Part shown: positions 1-8,385 of the stretch, one piece after another
Numbering within the stretch: position 1 is the stretch's first letter
Layout of the letters: each line of letters starts with the position of its first letter
Assembly (NCBI RefSeq): GCF_902703175.1
Contig: NZ_CACRYJ010000061.1
Location: 27,543-91,542, forward strand
Reading direction: 5' to 3'
Length of the DNA stretch: 64,000 nucleotides
Source: Occultella aeris
GTDB taxonomy: Bacteria > Actinomycetota > Actinomycetes > Actinomycetales > Beutenbergiaceae
Made by a program: the position numbers and the translations under genes
The notes under the pieces: model-generated
Databases searched by the model: none
What the model was told of the DNA's origin: nothing
What the model saw: only the letters and a program-made list of their open reading frames with translations

Positions 1-2
1 CC

Positions 3-746
3 ATGGGCGCCTCGTTCCGGCACCTCGCCCAGGTGCGGGCCGGCGTCGAGCCCACGGGTCTCGGCGTGCAGGCTCGCCCGGACGGGCACGAACTCGTCCT
101 CGACGGGTTCCTGCCGTACGCGACCAACCTGCACGATGACGCCGTCGTCGTCCTCGGCGCCCACCGCCTCGATCCGGACGGGGTCACGGACGTGATCCTT
201 GCGATCGACCTCGACCAGCCCGGACTGGCGGTCCGAGAGGCCACGGACCTCCTCGCGTTGAACTCCACGACGTCCGGCTCGCTGCGCTTCGAGGGCGTCC
301 GGGTGCCGGCTGGCGCCGTGCTGCCGACCCCTTTCCTTGACCTCGTCGGCGGCGTCCGCGGCGTGTTCCTGGTGCTGCAGACCGCGTTCTGCCTGGGGCA
401 CGCCGCGGGTTCCCTCGCATCTGTGGCCGACGTGCCGGCCGGTCCATTCGCCGACGAGGTCGCGGCCCGGTCCGCCGACCAGGAGCGGTTGACCGGTCTC
501 CTCGGCGACCTCGCTGCCGACGCTCGGGGCGCGACCGACCACGGCGGGTACCTGCGGCTCCGGCTGGAATCGATGGAGCAGGCCCAGGCCGCCGCGCAAC
601 TGGCACTGTGCCTGGCTGGGGGCCGCGGCTACACGCGCACCCATCCGGTCGCGCGCCGGTTGCGGGAGTCCGCGTTCCTGCCCGTACAGGCCCCGACGAA
701 GGGACAGCTCCTGTGGGAACTGCAGTCGCTGAACTCCGAGGCGTAG
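3..746 (+). CDS. Acyl-CoA dehydrogenase-like flavoprotein, C-terminal part (5' end outside window)
   Basis: The visible 247 residues hold the middle beta domain and C-terminal helical domain of an acyl-CoA dehydrogenase-type flavoprotein. The C-terminal GGRGYTRTHPVARRLRES segment is the typical helical-bundle ending. The family is about 380 residues long, so the N-terminal third probably lies upstream and the ATG at 3 is probably internal. The gene overlaps a nitrate/sulfonate/taurine-type ABC transporter by 34 bp. In such loci these flavoproteins often act as FMNH2-dependent monooxygenases or desulfurising enzymes (SfnC/DszC-like) rather than in fatty-acid oxidation. That reading is inference from context; the substrate is unknown. 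Confidence 0.7.
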   Translation: MGASFRHLAQVRAGVEPTGLGVQARPDGHELVLDGFLPYATNLHDDAVVVLGAHRLDPDGVTDVILAIDLDQPGLAVREATDLLALNSTTSGSLRFEGVRVPAGAVLPTPFLDLVGGVRGVFLVLQTAFCLGHAAGSLASVADVPAGPFADEVAARSADQERLTGLLGDLAADARGATDHGGYLRLRLESMEQAQAAAQLALCLAGGRGYTRTHPVARRLRESAFLPVQAPTKGQLLWELQSLNSEA

Positions 747-2704
747 CGGTCTCCTACGGCGGGCACCCGGTGCTCGCCGACGTCGATCTGCGGATCGAGC
801 CGGGCGAACTGCTCGCGATCGTCGGGCCCTCCGGGGCCGGGAAGTCGACCCTGCTGAGGGTGCTCGCCGGTCTGCGTCAGGCGGATTCCGGGCAGGTGGT
901 GCGGCCGGAGTCCGACGGCGGATCGACCCGGATGGTGTTCCAGGCGCCGCACCTGCTGCCTTGGCGCAGCGTGTTCGCGAACGTCCGGATCGGGCTGGAG
1001 TACCGCGCGAACGACGGCCACCGACGGCGCGGCCGCGCGGACGCGAACGCGCGCGTCGCGACGGCCCTGGCCGAGCTGGGCATCGCCGACCTCGCGGACC
1101 GGCGCCCCGCGCAGCTGTCCGGCGGGCAGGCCCAACGGGTCGCGGTCGCGCGCGCCGTCGTGGCGAACCCCTCGCTGCTGCTCCTGGACGAGCCGTTCGG
1201 CGCACTCGACCCACTCACCCGCGCCGACGCGCAGGACTGGTTGCGGGGTGTACGCGAGCGGCTCGGGCTCGCCACGGTCCTGATCACCCACGACCTCGAG
1301 GAGGCCCTCTACCTCGGCGACCGGGTCGGTCTCCTGCATGGCACGCCGGGACCGCTGGAGTTCCTCTCCTCCCCCGTCCACGAGCGCACCGACCTCGCCG
1401 ACGGCACCGCCCGCGCCGCGCTGCTGGCGCGGTTCACGAGCAGCGGCGAGAGCACCGACCTGTCGGCGGACGGCGAACCGATACTCGTCGCCGACCCGGA
1501 GCCGGCCGGCGCCTCCCGCCGCCAGCTGTTCACCGTGGGCAGCGCGGCGACCCTGCTCGCGCTGCCCGCGGTCGCGGCGGGCATCGCACATGCCACCGAC
1601 CAGGCCTCCACCGAAGCCGGCGCCGACCCCGGCGCCGGCACCGCGCCGGCCGATCGGGCCACGCTCCGGATCGGCTACCTGCCGATCACGGACGCATCGC
1701 CGCTCCTGCTCGCACACGCGAACGGTGACTTCGCGGACCGAGGCATCGACGTCCCCGAACCCACCTTGTTCCGAGGCTGGGCGCCCCTGGTCGAGGCCCT
1801 TCAGGGTGGCCAGGTGGACATCGTGCACCTGCTCATGCCGCTCGCGATCCAGTTGCGCTACGGCGCCGGTGTGCCGGTCAAGGTCCTGGCCTGGAACCAC
1901 ACCAACGGGTCGGCGCTCGCCGTCGCCCACGAGGTGTCCGAACTCGCCGACCTGGCCGGCACCACGTTCGCCGTGCCGGGCTGGTACTCCGTCCACAACG
2001 TGGTGTTCCAGAAGATGCTGCGCGACGCCGGGCTGGAACCCGTCATCGACACCGAACCCGGACCCGGGACCGTCCAGCTGGTGGTGCTGGCGCCGGCTGA
2101 CATGCCCACGGCGCTGGAGTCCGGGACGGTGTCCGGATACATCGTCGCCGAGCCGTTCTGCGCGGTGGCCGAGGTGCAGGGCATCGGCAAGATCCTGCGC
2201 TTCACCGGGGACGTCTGGAAGGACCATGCCTGCTGCGTGACGGTGGTCCATGAGCGGCTCGTGAGCGAGCGGCCCGACGTGGCGGCGCGCGCGCTGGAGG
2301 CGATCGTGGCCGCCCAGCTGCGGATCCGCGAGGACCGGCACGGCGCCGCCGTCGCTCTGTCCGAGGGCGGCTACCTCCCGCAGCCACTGCCAGCGATCGA
2401 GCTGACGCTCACCGAGGACCAGGATCCGGCCTATGTGAGTTCCGGAGCAGTGCAGCACCCCGAGTGGGGGTCCCACCGGATCGACTTCCAGCCGTACCCG
2501 TTCCCCGGCTACACCGCCGAGCTGGTCGACGCGATGCGAGAGACCACCGTGGACGACTCGCTCGAATGGCTGGACGCCGTCGAGACCGCCAGCGTGCACG
2601 AGGACCTCGTCACGACGGAACTGAACCTGGCTGCGATCGAGGCCGTCGGCGGACTGACCGTGTTCGGGGTCGGCCCCGACCGCGTGGAGGTGATCGAACC
2701 ATGA
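713..2704 (+). CDS. ABC transporter ATPase fused to NrtA/SsuA-type substrate-binding domain (NrtC-like)
   Basis: The 663-residue protein has an ABC ATPase at about residues 1-245: Walker A GPSGAGKST near 39-47, LSGGQ near 133 and Walker B LLLLDEPFGALD near 156. A linker follows with SRRQLF (arginines 269-270) and a hydrophobic stretch of about 20 residues resembling a twin-arginine signal. Residues about 305-640 form a solute-binding domain of the NMT1/NrtA/SsuA class. I chose the GTG at 713 because it gives the usual ATPase N-terminus and has AAGGGA upstream. No ATG, GTG or TTG start separates the halves, so this is a real single-gene fusion. Cyanobacterial NrtC and CmpC have the same order and a similar length (about 660), with the C-terminal domain acting as a cytosolic sensor. 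The Tat-like segment here leaves topology open. The permease follows with an ATGA overlap. Substrate is unassigned (nitrate, sulfonate or similar). Confidence 0.85.
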   Translation: MGTAVAELRGVAVSYGGHPVLADVDLRIEPGELLAIVGPSGAGKSTLLRVLAGLRQADSGQVVRPESDGGSTRMVFQAPHLLPWRSVFANVRIGLEYRANDGHRRRGRADANARVATALAELGIADLADRRPAQLSGGQAQRVAVARAVVANPSLLLLDEPFGALDPLTRADAQDWLRGVRERLGLATVLITHDLEEALYLGDRVGLLHGTPGPLEFLSSPVHERTDLADGTARAALLARFTSSGESTDLSADGEPILVADPEPAGASRRQLFTVGSAATLLALPAVAAGIAHATDQASTEAGADPGAGTAPADRATLRIGYLPITDASPLLLAHANGDFADRGIDVPEPTLFRGWAPLVEALQGGQVDIVHLLMPLAIQLRYGAGVPVKVLAWNHTNGSALAVAHEVSELADLAGTTFAVPGWYSVHNVVFQKMLRDAGLEPVIDTEPGPGTVQLVVLAPADMPTALESGTVSGYIVAEPFCAVAEVQGIGKILRFTGDVWKDHACCVTVVHERLVSERPDVAARALEAIVAAQLRIREDRHGAAVALSEGGYLPQPLPAIELTLTEDQDPAYVSSGAVQHPEWGSHRIDFQPYPFPGYTAELVDAMRETTVDDSLEWLDAVETASVHEDLVTTELNLAAIEAVGGLTVFGVGPDRVEVIEP

Positions 2705-3549
2705 GCGACCTGAGAACCGCCGAGGCTCCGATCCGGGCGACGCCCGCACCGGAGCACACCAGCGATGGCACAGGGACCGGCCCCGCGCAGCCCCGCGGCG
2801 CCTCCCTGACCAGAAGGGTGCTGGCCCGTCTCGCAGTGGTGGCCGTCGTCCTCGCCCTGTGGTGGCTGGCCACGAACGTGATCTTCGCCGACAACGCCGT
2901 CGTGTCCCGGATGGGCCCGTGGGCGGCGATCTCGGAACTGATCCGTAGCCTGGGCGACATCGCCACGCTCAACGCGATCACCGTTTCCCTCGGCCGTCTC
3001 CTCGCCGGACTCGCCCTGTCGATCGTCGTGGCGGTGCCGCTCGGCCTGCTGCTCGGCTCCAACGCCCTGCTCGACTACGCCTCCGCACCGGTGGTGCAGT
3101 TCCTGCGGATGACCTCACCGCTCGCGTGGGCGCCTCTCGTGATCGTGCTGCTCGGCAGCGGCACGCCGGCCGTTATCGCTCTCGTCGCGCTGGCGACCAC
3201 CTGGCCGGTGGTGCTGGGCACCGCGAGCGGCCGGCGGGCGATCGACCCCGGCATGCTCGACATGGTGCACTCACTCGGCGCCACTCGCTGGGAGGGGATC
3301 CGCACGGTCGTGCTGCCCGGCCTCGTCAGTCATCTGCGGACCGCGGTCCGGGTCGCGCTCGGCGTGGGCTGGGTGGTGCTCGTGCCGGCGGAGATGTTCG
3401 GAGTCACGAATGGGCTCGGCTATGCGATCCTCAACGCCCGCGACAACCTCGACTACGAGGCCCTCGCCGCCACGATGCTGCTGATCGGCGTCGTCGGGTT
3501 CCTCCTCGACTCGATCCTGCGGGCGGTCGGCGCCGACGACGAGGCCTGA
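2701..3549 (+). CDS. ABC transporter permease, SsuC/TauC/NrtB type
   Basis: This 282-residue integral membrane protein has an N-terminal cytosolic tail of about 40 residues followed by about six hydrophobic segments. The EAA-type coupling loop is visible as GATRWEGIRTVVLPGL near residue 195. It matches the BPD_transp_1 permeases of nitrate, sulfonate and taurine importers. The ATG overlaps the stop of the upstream ATPase/binding fusion (ATGA), so the two are translationally coupled and together supply all parts of an importer. Its 3' end lies antisense to the C-terminal extension of the DUF817 gene on the other strand. Confidence 0.88.
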   Translation: MSDLRTAEAPIRATPAPEHTSDGTGTGPAQPRGASLTRRVLARLAVVAVVLALWWLATNVIFADNAVVSRMGPWAAISELIRSLGDIATLNAITVSLGRLLAGLALSIVVAVPLGLLLGSNALLDYASAPVVQFLRMTSPLAWAPLVIVLLGSGTPAVIALVALATTWPVVLGTASGRRAIDPGMLDMVHSLGATRWEGIRTVVLPGLVSHLRTAVRVALGVGWVVLVPAEMFGVTNGLGYAILNARDNLDYEALAATMLLIGVVGFLLDSILRAVGADDEA

Positions 3550-4392
3550 GCCGCCCAGCTCCACCTGTGGCTGCGCCCCGGCCTCACCGTAGAAGCGGCC
3601 CTCGCGTGCCTTGACCGCGGCGACGAGCACGAAACTCAGTGAGACCAGGAGCGCCCACGAGCCCCACTTGCCGGCGTGCACCATCCGCCAGATCTCCGCC
3701 TGATCGGGGTACTGCCAGGCTCCGAGGAACGTCGCGGCGTTCTCGGCGACCCACAGGAAGAAGCCGATCAGCACGAACGAGACGGTCAGCGGCATCGGAT
3801 ACCGGCGGGTGCCGACGGTGTAGAACACCCGGCTGCGCCACAGCGCCACCACGAAGCCGGCCGCGATCAGCCATCGCACGTCGGGGAGCACGTGGTGGGT
3901 GTAGAAGTTCGCGTACGCGGCCACGGCCAGGAGTACGGCCGGGACCCAGCGGAAGTTCGTCACGCGCAGGTCGAACCGGCGGAACGCCTGGCACAGGTAG
4001 GACCCGACCGCCGCATACATGAAGCCGGAGTACAACGGGACGCCACCGATCATCGCCCACGCCTGCTCCGGGTAGGACCACGATCCGGCATTCACCTTGT
4101 ACAGCTCGAGCGCGAGCCCGATCAGGTGGAACGCCCCGATCACGGCCACCTCGCGCCCGGTCTCGAGGCGCAGGAGATAGAACACGAGCGTGATGGCCAG
4201 GCCGTACAGCAGCAGTGCGTCGTACCGGGCGATCGGCAGCGGCACCACGGAACTCACCGCGAGGCCGGCGAAGATCGCCGCCGCGAACAGACAGCACTGC
4301 ACCTGCAGCCAGCCGAACCGCAGCAACTGCCCGACGGCGGCTGCCGCCCTTCTGGAGGGAGCGGCCACCAGGGCGAGCGTTCCGTGGGTCAC
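3271..4392 (-). CDS. DUF817 family membrane protein with an antisense-encoded C-terminal extension
   Basis: The recognisable part, from QLLRFGWLQVQCCLF to FVLVAAVKAREGRFY, matches the DUF817 family of multi-spanning membrane proteins (about 280 residues, function unknown). About eight hydrophobic helices are visible. No ATG lies near the family N-terminus. In-frame GTG codons at 4398, 4392 and 4368 are possible starts; 4392 is shown, with uncertainty. Beyond the family end the frame stays open for roughly 95 more residues antisense to the end of the ABC permease gene and stops only at 3271. The tail is hydrophilic and looks like shadow coding, so the usual stop codon appears to have been lost or shifted. 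It faces LigD divergently across a repeat-containing gap. Confidence 0.7.
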   Translation of the reverse strand: MTHGTLALVAAPSRRAAAAVGQLLRFGWLQVQCCLFAAAIFAGLAVSSVVPLPIARYDALLLYGLAITLVFYLLRLETGREVAVIGAFHLIGLALELYKVNAGSWSYPEQAWAMIGGVPLYSGFMYAAVGSYLCQAFRRFDLRVTNFRWVPAVLLAVAAYANFYTHHVLPDVRWLIAAGFVVALWRSRVFYTVGTRRYPMPLTVSFVLIGFFLWVAENAATFLGAWQYPDQAEIWRMVHAGKWGSWALLVSLSFVLVAAVKAREGRFYGEAGAQPQVELGGSGLVVGADRPQDRVEEEPDDADQQHRGGEGLVVEVVAGVEDRIAEPIRDSEHLRRHEHHPAHAERDPDRGPQMTDEAGQHDRADPLPASGAE

Positions 4393-4549
4393 GGGCACGA
4401 GCGTGCCAGCGGCGCCGGCCCAGTCGCGCGCCCGGACCGCCGATTCCGCAGGACCCGTCCACCAGCCCCACGCAACCTCCTCGCCGTGTCCACGATCGGC
4501 CACGTCCCTGGCGACCACTCCCCCGTCCGGACCCCCGGCGAGGGCCCGG

Positions 4550-4588
4550 CGAGCGTGCGGATCTTCGGCGCATGGGGCACATGGGCCG
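4550..4588 (+). repeat. 39-bp direct repeat, copy 1
   Basis: This begins cgagcgtgcggatcttcggc and differs from the copy at 4622-4660 at only two positions (G/A and A/G in the final third). Both copies lie in the DUF817/ligD divergent gap, 72 bp apart start to start. The function is unknown. Confidence 0.8.
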
Positions 4589-4621
4589 AGCAACGACACC
4601 CTCGCGCTCACCAGCCCCCGC

Positions 4622-4660
4622 CGAGCGTGCGGATCTTCGGCGCATAGGGCGCATGGGCCG
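4622..4660 (+). repeat. 39-bp direct repeat, copy 2
   Basis: This is the second copy, 37 of 39 bases identical to 4550-4588 and ending 87 bp before the ligD ATG. The 72-bp period is close to seven helical turns, so the pair could be regulator sites, or two copies of a dispersed genomic repeat. Confidence 0.8.
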
Positions 4661-4747
4661 CAGAAGGGCTCCTTCGCGACCACCGACCGGGGCGAGATCG
4701 ACCGCCTGGGCGAGCGGCCGCCGTCGTCCGCCTGTCACCATGTGGGG

Positions 4748-7417
4748 ATGGCCCGTAGTTCCGAGACGTCCGTGGTGGTGGACGGCCGCCGGGTGCGCCT
4801 GACGAACCTGGACAAGGTGCTCTACCCCGCGACCGGCACCACGAAGGCCGAGGTGATCGCCTACTACTCCGAGATCGCCCCGGTGATGCTGCCGCACTGC
4901 TCGGGGCGACCGGCCACGCGCAAGCGCTGGGTGAACGGGGTGGGCACCGAGGACGAGCCCGGCCAGGTGTTCTTCACGAAGAACCTCGACTCGGGCACGC
5001 CGGACTGGGTGGTCCGCGCCGAGCTGGCGCACAGCGACCACACGAACGTCTACCCGCTCGTCGGCGACCGGGCCACCCTGGTCTGGCTCGCCCAGATGGC
5101 CGCCCTCGAGATCCACGTGCCGCAGTGGCGGTTCGACTCCGCCGGCCAGCCACGCAACCCGGACCGGATCGTCTTCGACCTCGACCCCGGCCCCGGCATC
5201 GACCTGCCGCAGGTAGCGCAGGTGGCGGTGCTCGTGCGCGAGGTGCTCGCCGGGATGGGCATGGACGCGGTCCCGGTGACCAGTGGTTCCAAAGGCATCC
5301 ACGTCTACGCGGCCCTGCCCGGCGCACACCCCTCCCGGCAGATCAGCGACCTCGCCAAGGAACTCGCCCGGAGCCTGGAGGCCGACCACCCGGACCTGGT
5401 GGTCTCGGAGATGGCGAAGGCCAAGCGGGTCGGCAAGGTGTTCATCGACTGGAGCCAGAACCATTCGAACAAGACCACGGTGGCTCCGTACTCCCTACGC
5501 GGGCGCAGCCACCCGACCGTCGCCGTGCCCCGCACCTGGGACGAGCTCGCGGACCCGGAGCTGCGGCACCTGGACCTGACCGAGGTACCCACACTGGTCG
5601 CCGAGCGCGGCGACCCGATGGCTGCGCTGGAGAGCCTCGCCCACGCCATGGACACCGCCGGTGGGCACGGCCCGGACCGGCTGACCACCTACCGCGCCAA
5701 GCGGGACGCGGCGAGGACCCCGGAGCCGGTGCCGCACGCGCCGCCGCCGGACGTCACCGAGCCGGTGTTCGTGATCCAGGAGCACCACGCGAGCCGGTTG
5801 CACTGGGACCTGCGGCTGGCGCACGACGGGGTCCTGGTGAGCTGGGCGCTGCCGAAGGGGGTGCCGACGGACCCGGCCGGCAACCACCTCGCCGTGCAGA
5901 CCGAGGACCACCCGATGGAGTACCTGACGTTCCACGGGTCCATCCCGAAGGGTGAGTACGGCGCCGGGGAGATGACGATCTGGGACACCGGCACCTACGA
6001 GCTGGAGAAGTGGCGCGAGGGCAAGGAGGTCATCGTCACCCTGACCGGGGCCGACGGCGGTGGGCTCGCCGGGTCGGTCGGGCAAAGCGCCCGGTTCGCG
6101 CTGATCCGTACCGGCCGGCGCGACGGCGACGAGAACCACTGGCTGATCCACCTCATGAAGCCGGCCGGCGGCGGTGGCTCGGGCACGGGCGAGCCCGGAA
6201 CTGCTGGGTCCGGGACGGGCGGGTCCAGCACCGGCGGGTCCGGTGCTTCTGGATCCGGCACAAGTGCGCCCGCCTCCCCCGCACGCTCGCCGCGACGACA
6301 TCGCACCGCCGCTGTGACCCCTCGTGGCGTAGCCAGCGCCACCCCGGCCGAGCCCGTCTCCCCGCCCGAGCCGGTTGCCCCGGCACGGCCCACTGCCCTG
6401 GCCGGACGGGCCGACACCACCGCTCCGCGCCGACCGGTCGTCCCCCCACCCACACCGATGCTCGCCACCCTCGGGTCGCCACTGGACGTTCCGGACGGGA
6501 CCGGCTGGGCCCTGGAGATGAAGTGGGACGGGATGCGGGTGGTCGCCGTCGTGGACCGGGACGCGGACCCGGTCGTGCGGCTGTGGGCCCGGAGCGGGCG
6601 TGACATCACGGCGACGTTTCCCGAGCTGGCGGTGCTGGCGGACTCCGTGGCCGTGGAACGCGTGGTGCTCGACGGCGAGATCGTCGCCCTGGACGCCGGC
6701 GGCCGCCCGGACTTCGCCGAGCTGCAGCCACGGATGCAGGCGACCAACGCGAGGGAGATCGCCGCGGCGGCGGCCCGTCGTCCGGTCCACCTGATGCTCT
6801 TCGACGTCCTCGAATTGGACGGCACCGAACTCCTGGACCAGCGCTACGACGACCGCCGCAGTGCGCTCGAGACGCTCGTCGAGACCCCGGAGGGCGGCCT
6901 CGTGCAGGTACCCCCGGTGTTCGACGGCGACCTCGACGCCGCCATCGCGGCCTCCCTGGCCTGGAACCTCGAGGGCGTCGTGGCCAAGCGACGCGACTCA
7001 CGCTACCTGCCCGGCCGCCGCGCGTCAGGGTGGGTGAAGATCAAGCACACCCGCACCCAGGACGTGGTCATCGGAGGCTGGCGCCCCGGGCAGGGCGGCC
7101 GCACCGGGCAGGTCGGCTCACTCCTGGCCGGTGTGTACGACGACGACGGCACCCTGCGGTACGTGGGCCGCGTCGGATCGGGCTTCTCCGCGACGGAAAC
7201 GGTGGCGTGGGTGCGCGAGTTCGATCCGCTTGCCCTTGCCCGCAGCCCGTTCGCCGACGTGCCCGCCCTGGACGCCCGGGACGCGCACTGGATGGAGCCG
7301 ACCCGGGTGGGCGAGGTGGCGTTCGGTGAGTGGACGCCGACGGGTCGGCTGCGTCACCCGCGCTGGCGCGGCTGGCGACCGGACATCGATCCGGCCGCCG
7401 TACGCCGCGACGGCTGA
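4748..7417 (+). CDS. ligD: ATP-dependent DNA ligase D, Pol-PE-Lig order
   Basis: The 889-residue protein is a multifunctional end-joining ligase for non-homologous repair. The N-terminal primase-polymerase domain covers about residues 1-300 (FDLDPGPG carries metal-binding acidic residues). The 3'-phosphoesterase domain covers about 335-470 (FVIQEHHASRLHWDLRL). A Gly/Ser/Thr-rich then Pro/Ala-rich linker runs from about 474 to 570. The ligase domain follows with nucleotidyl lysine K592 in EMKWDGMR, then VVLDGEIVAL and GWVKIKHTR near the end. This is the mycobacterial-type domain order. The ATG at 4748 gives the expected Pol-domain N-terminus; the Shine-Dalgarno is weak. No ku gene is seen in the window. 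The unusually long disordered linker is the main oddity. Confidence 0.93.
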   Translation: MARSSETSVVVDGRRVRLTNLDKVLYPATGTTKAEVIAYYSEIAPVMLPHCSGRPATRKRWVNGVGTEDEPGQVFFTKNLDSGTPDWVVRAELAHSDHTNVYPLVGDRATLVWLAQMAALEIHVPQWRFDSAGQPRNPDRIVFDLDPGPGIDLPQVAQVAVLVREVLAGMGMDAVPVTSGSKGIHVYAALPGAHPSRQISDLAKELARSLEADHPDLVVSEMAKAKRVGKVFIDWSQNHSNKTTVAPYSLRGRSHPTVAVPRTWDELADPELRHLDLTEVPTLVAERGDPMAALESLAHAMDTAGGHGPDRLTTYRAKRDAARTPEPVPHAPPPDVTEPVFVIQEHHASRLHWDLRLAHDGVLVSWALPKGVPTDPAGNHLAVQTEDHPMEYLTFHGSIPKGEYGAGEMTIWDTGTYELEKWREGKEVIVTLTGADGGGLAGSVGQSARFALIRTGRRDGDENHWLIHLMKPAGGGGSGTGEPGTAGSGTGGSSTGGSGASGSGTSAPASPARSPRRHRTAAVTPRGVASATPAEPVSPPEPVAPARPTALAGRADTTAPRRPVVPPPTPMLATLGSPLDVPDGTGWALEMKWDGMRVVAVVDRDADPVVRLWARSGRDITATFPELAVLADSVAVERVVLDGEIVALDAGGRPDFAELQPRMQATNAREIAAAAARRPVHLMLFDVLELDGTELLDQRYDDRRSALETLVETPEGGLVQVPPVFDGDLDAAIAASLAWNLEGVVAKRRDSRYLPGRRASGWVKIKHTRTQDVVIGGWRPGQGGRTGQVGSLLAGVYDDDGTLRYVGRVGSGFSATETVAWVREFDPLALARSPFADVPALDARDAHWMEPTRVGEVAFGEWTPTGRLRHPRWRGWRPDIDPAAVRRDG

Positions 7418-7728
7418 CGGCGCCGGTCCCCTGCCGCGGCTGTCAGCGGTGAGCGGGTCCGAGACGGCGTAGCCAGTACGAGAGCATCGGGGTCGCAATC
7501 CGCGACGCAAGTCTGAGGCGCACGTTCAGGCGGGCACCGTTGGCGTGAGACGGCCTCCCGGCACCCAATGAGACGAGTGAGACCCTGCACTCCGCCCAGA
7601 TTGACGCGGCAGCGTTGTGTCGTTCCATTGCAATCGAACATGAGTCGATCTGCGCCTAAGTCTGATCAAACACGCAGGATCGTCAAAATGGCCACATCAT
7701 TGCCGGTGGTGAGGCATAGGATGTGGCA
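7418..7728. other. Non-coding gap at the edge of the accessory island
   Basis: These 311 bp between ligD and the DUF5343-like gene hold no convincing gene. Base composition falls from the strongly GC-rich ligD to a more mixed sequence around 7600-7728, consistent with an island boundary. No clear direct repeat or attachment site could be found by eye. The promoter of the next gene presumably lies in the last 100 bp. Confidence 0.5.
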
Positions 7729-8385
7729 ATGGCAGCAGAGAACCCGTTTCCTTACACCCCGACGCCGGGTAAGCTCGAGGAGTTCCTCCAGAAGCTCCAA
7801 TCCGTCGCGGTGCCACCCAAGATCGACCAGAAGTACCTCGTCTCCGTGGGCTTCGGATCGTCAAACAGCCGCCCGTTCATTCCGCTCATGAAGAAGATTG
7901 GACTGCTTGGGCAAGGAGGCGTGCCCGGCGACATTTATACCAAGGGCCTTCGCGGCGGAGACGTTGGTCGAGCGCTGGTCGCCGATGGGATCCGAGCCGG
8001 TTATAGCAACGTCTACGAGGTCTTCGACGACGCGCACGACCGCTCGGCGGCTGAGCTAGCCACATTCTTCAAGAGTCATTCGACATTGGATGACACGAAG
8101 GTCGGGCTTGCAGTGAGCACCTTCAAGGCGCTCTGCAAGTTCGGAGACTTCTCCGGCGGCGGGTCCAGCGGTGGGAAGGTCAAGAAGAAGGCCGGCGGCC
8201 CGGAGGATGGCGACAGCCGTGGAGACAGTGGTGGTGGCCACGGTGGCCAGTCAAGCGTCACTATCAACGTGAACATCGCGTTGTCGGTTGATGCCACGAG
8301 CGACCCGAAGGTCTACGACGCCTTCTTCGCCGCGATGGCGAAGCACATCAAGGTGCTTGATGGCGGCTCCACGAACTCCGCGTGA
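7729..8385 (+). CDS. DUF5343-like protein, first gene of a pair with a HEPN gene
   Basis: The 218-residue protein starts at the ATG at 7729 (GTG at 7723 is the alternative; ataGG lies upstream). Residues about 5-145 resemble the DUF5343 fold: PYTPTPGKLEEFLQKLQ, then RPFIPLMKKIGLL, GVPGDIYTKGLRGGDVGRAL and the closing STFKALCKFGDF. A Gly/Ser/Lys-rich linker leads to a C-terminal module with the beta-strand VTINVNIALSV and the helix DPKVYDAFFAAMAKHI. In proteins of this type such modules look like protein-interaction or dimerisation units. Base composition is clearly less GC-rich than flanking housekeeping genes. The next gene starts inside its 3' end, so the two products are probably made together. 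The molecular function is not known. Confidence 0.7.
   Translation: MAAENPFPYTPTPGKLEEFLQKLQSVAVPPKIDQKYLVSVGFGSSNSRPFIPLMKKIGLLGQGGVPGDIYTKGLRGGDVGRALVADGIRAGYSNVYEVFDDAHDRSAAELATFFKSHSTLDDTKVGLAVSTFKALCKFGDFSGGGSSGGKVKKKAGGPEDGDSRGDSGGGHGGQSSVTINVNIALSVDATSDPKVYDAFFAAMAKHIKVLDGGSTNSA

Noticed and set aside
629..2749. 700-codon minus-strand frame opposite the ABC fusion gene
   Set aside because: It is a shadow of the plus-strand gene with Gly/Arg/Val-rich composition and no family match.
4400..4683. CxxC repeat peptide GPCALCAEDPHARR upstream of the DUF817 start
   Set aside because: It arises from translating the 39-bp DNA repeats upstream of any plausible start; the DUF817 family begins later.
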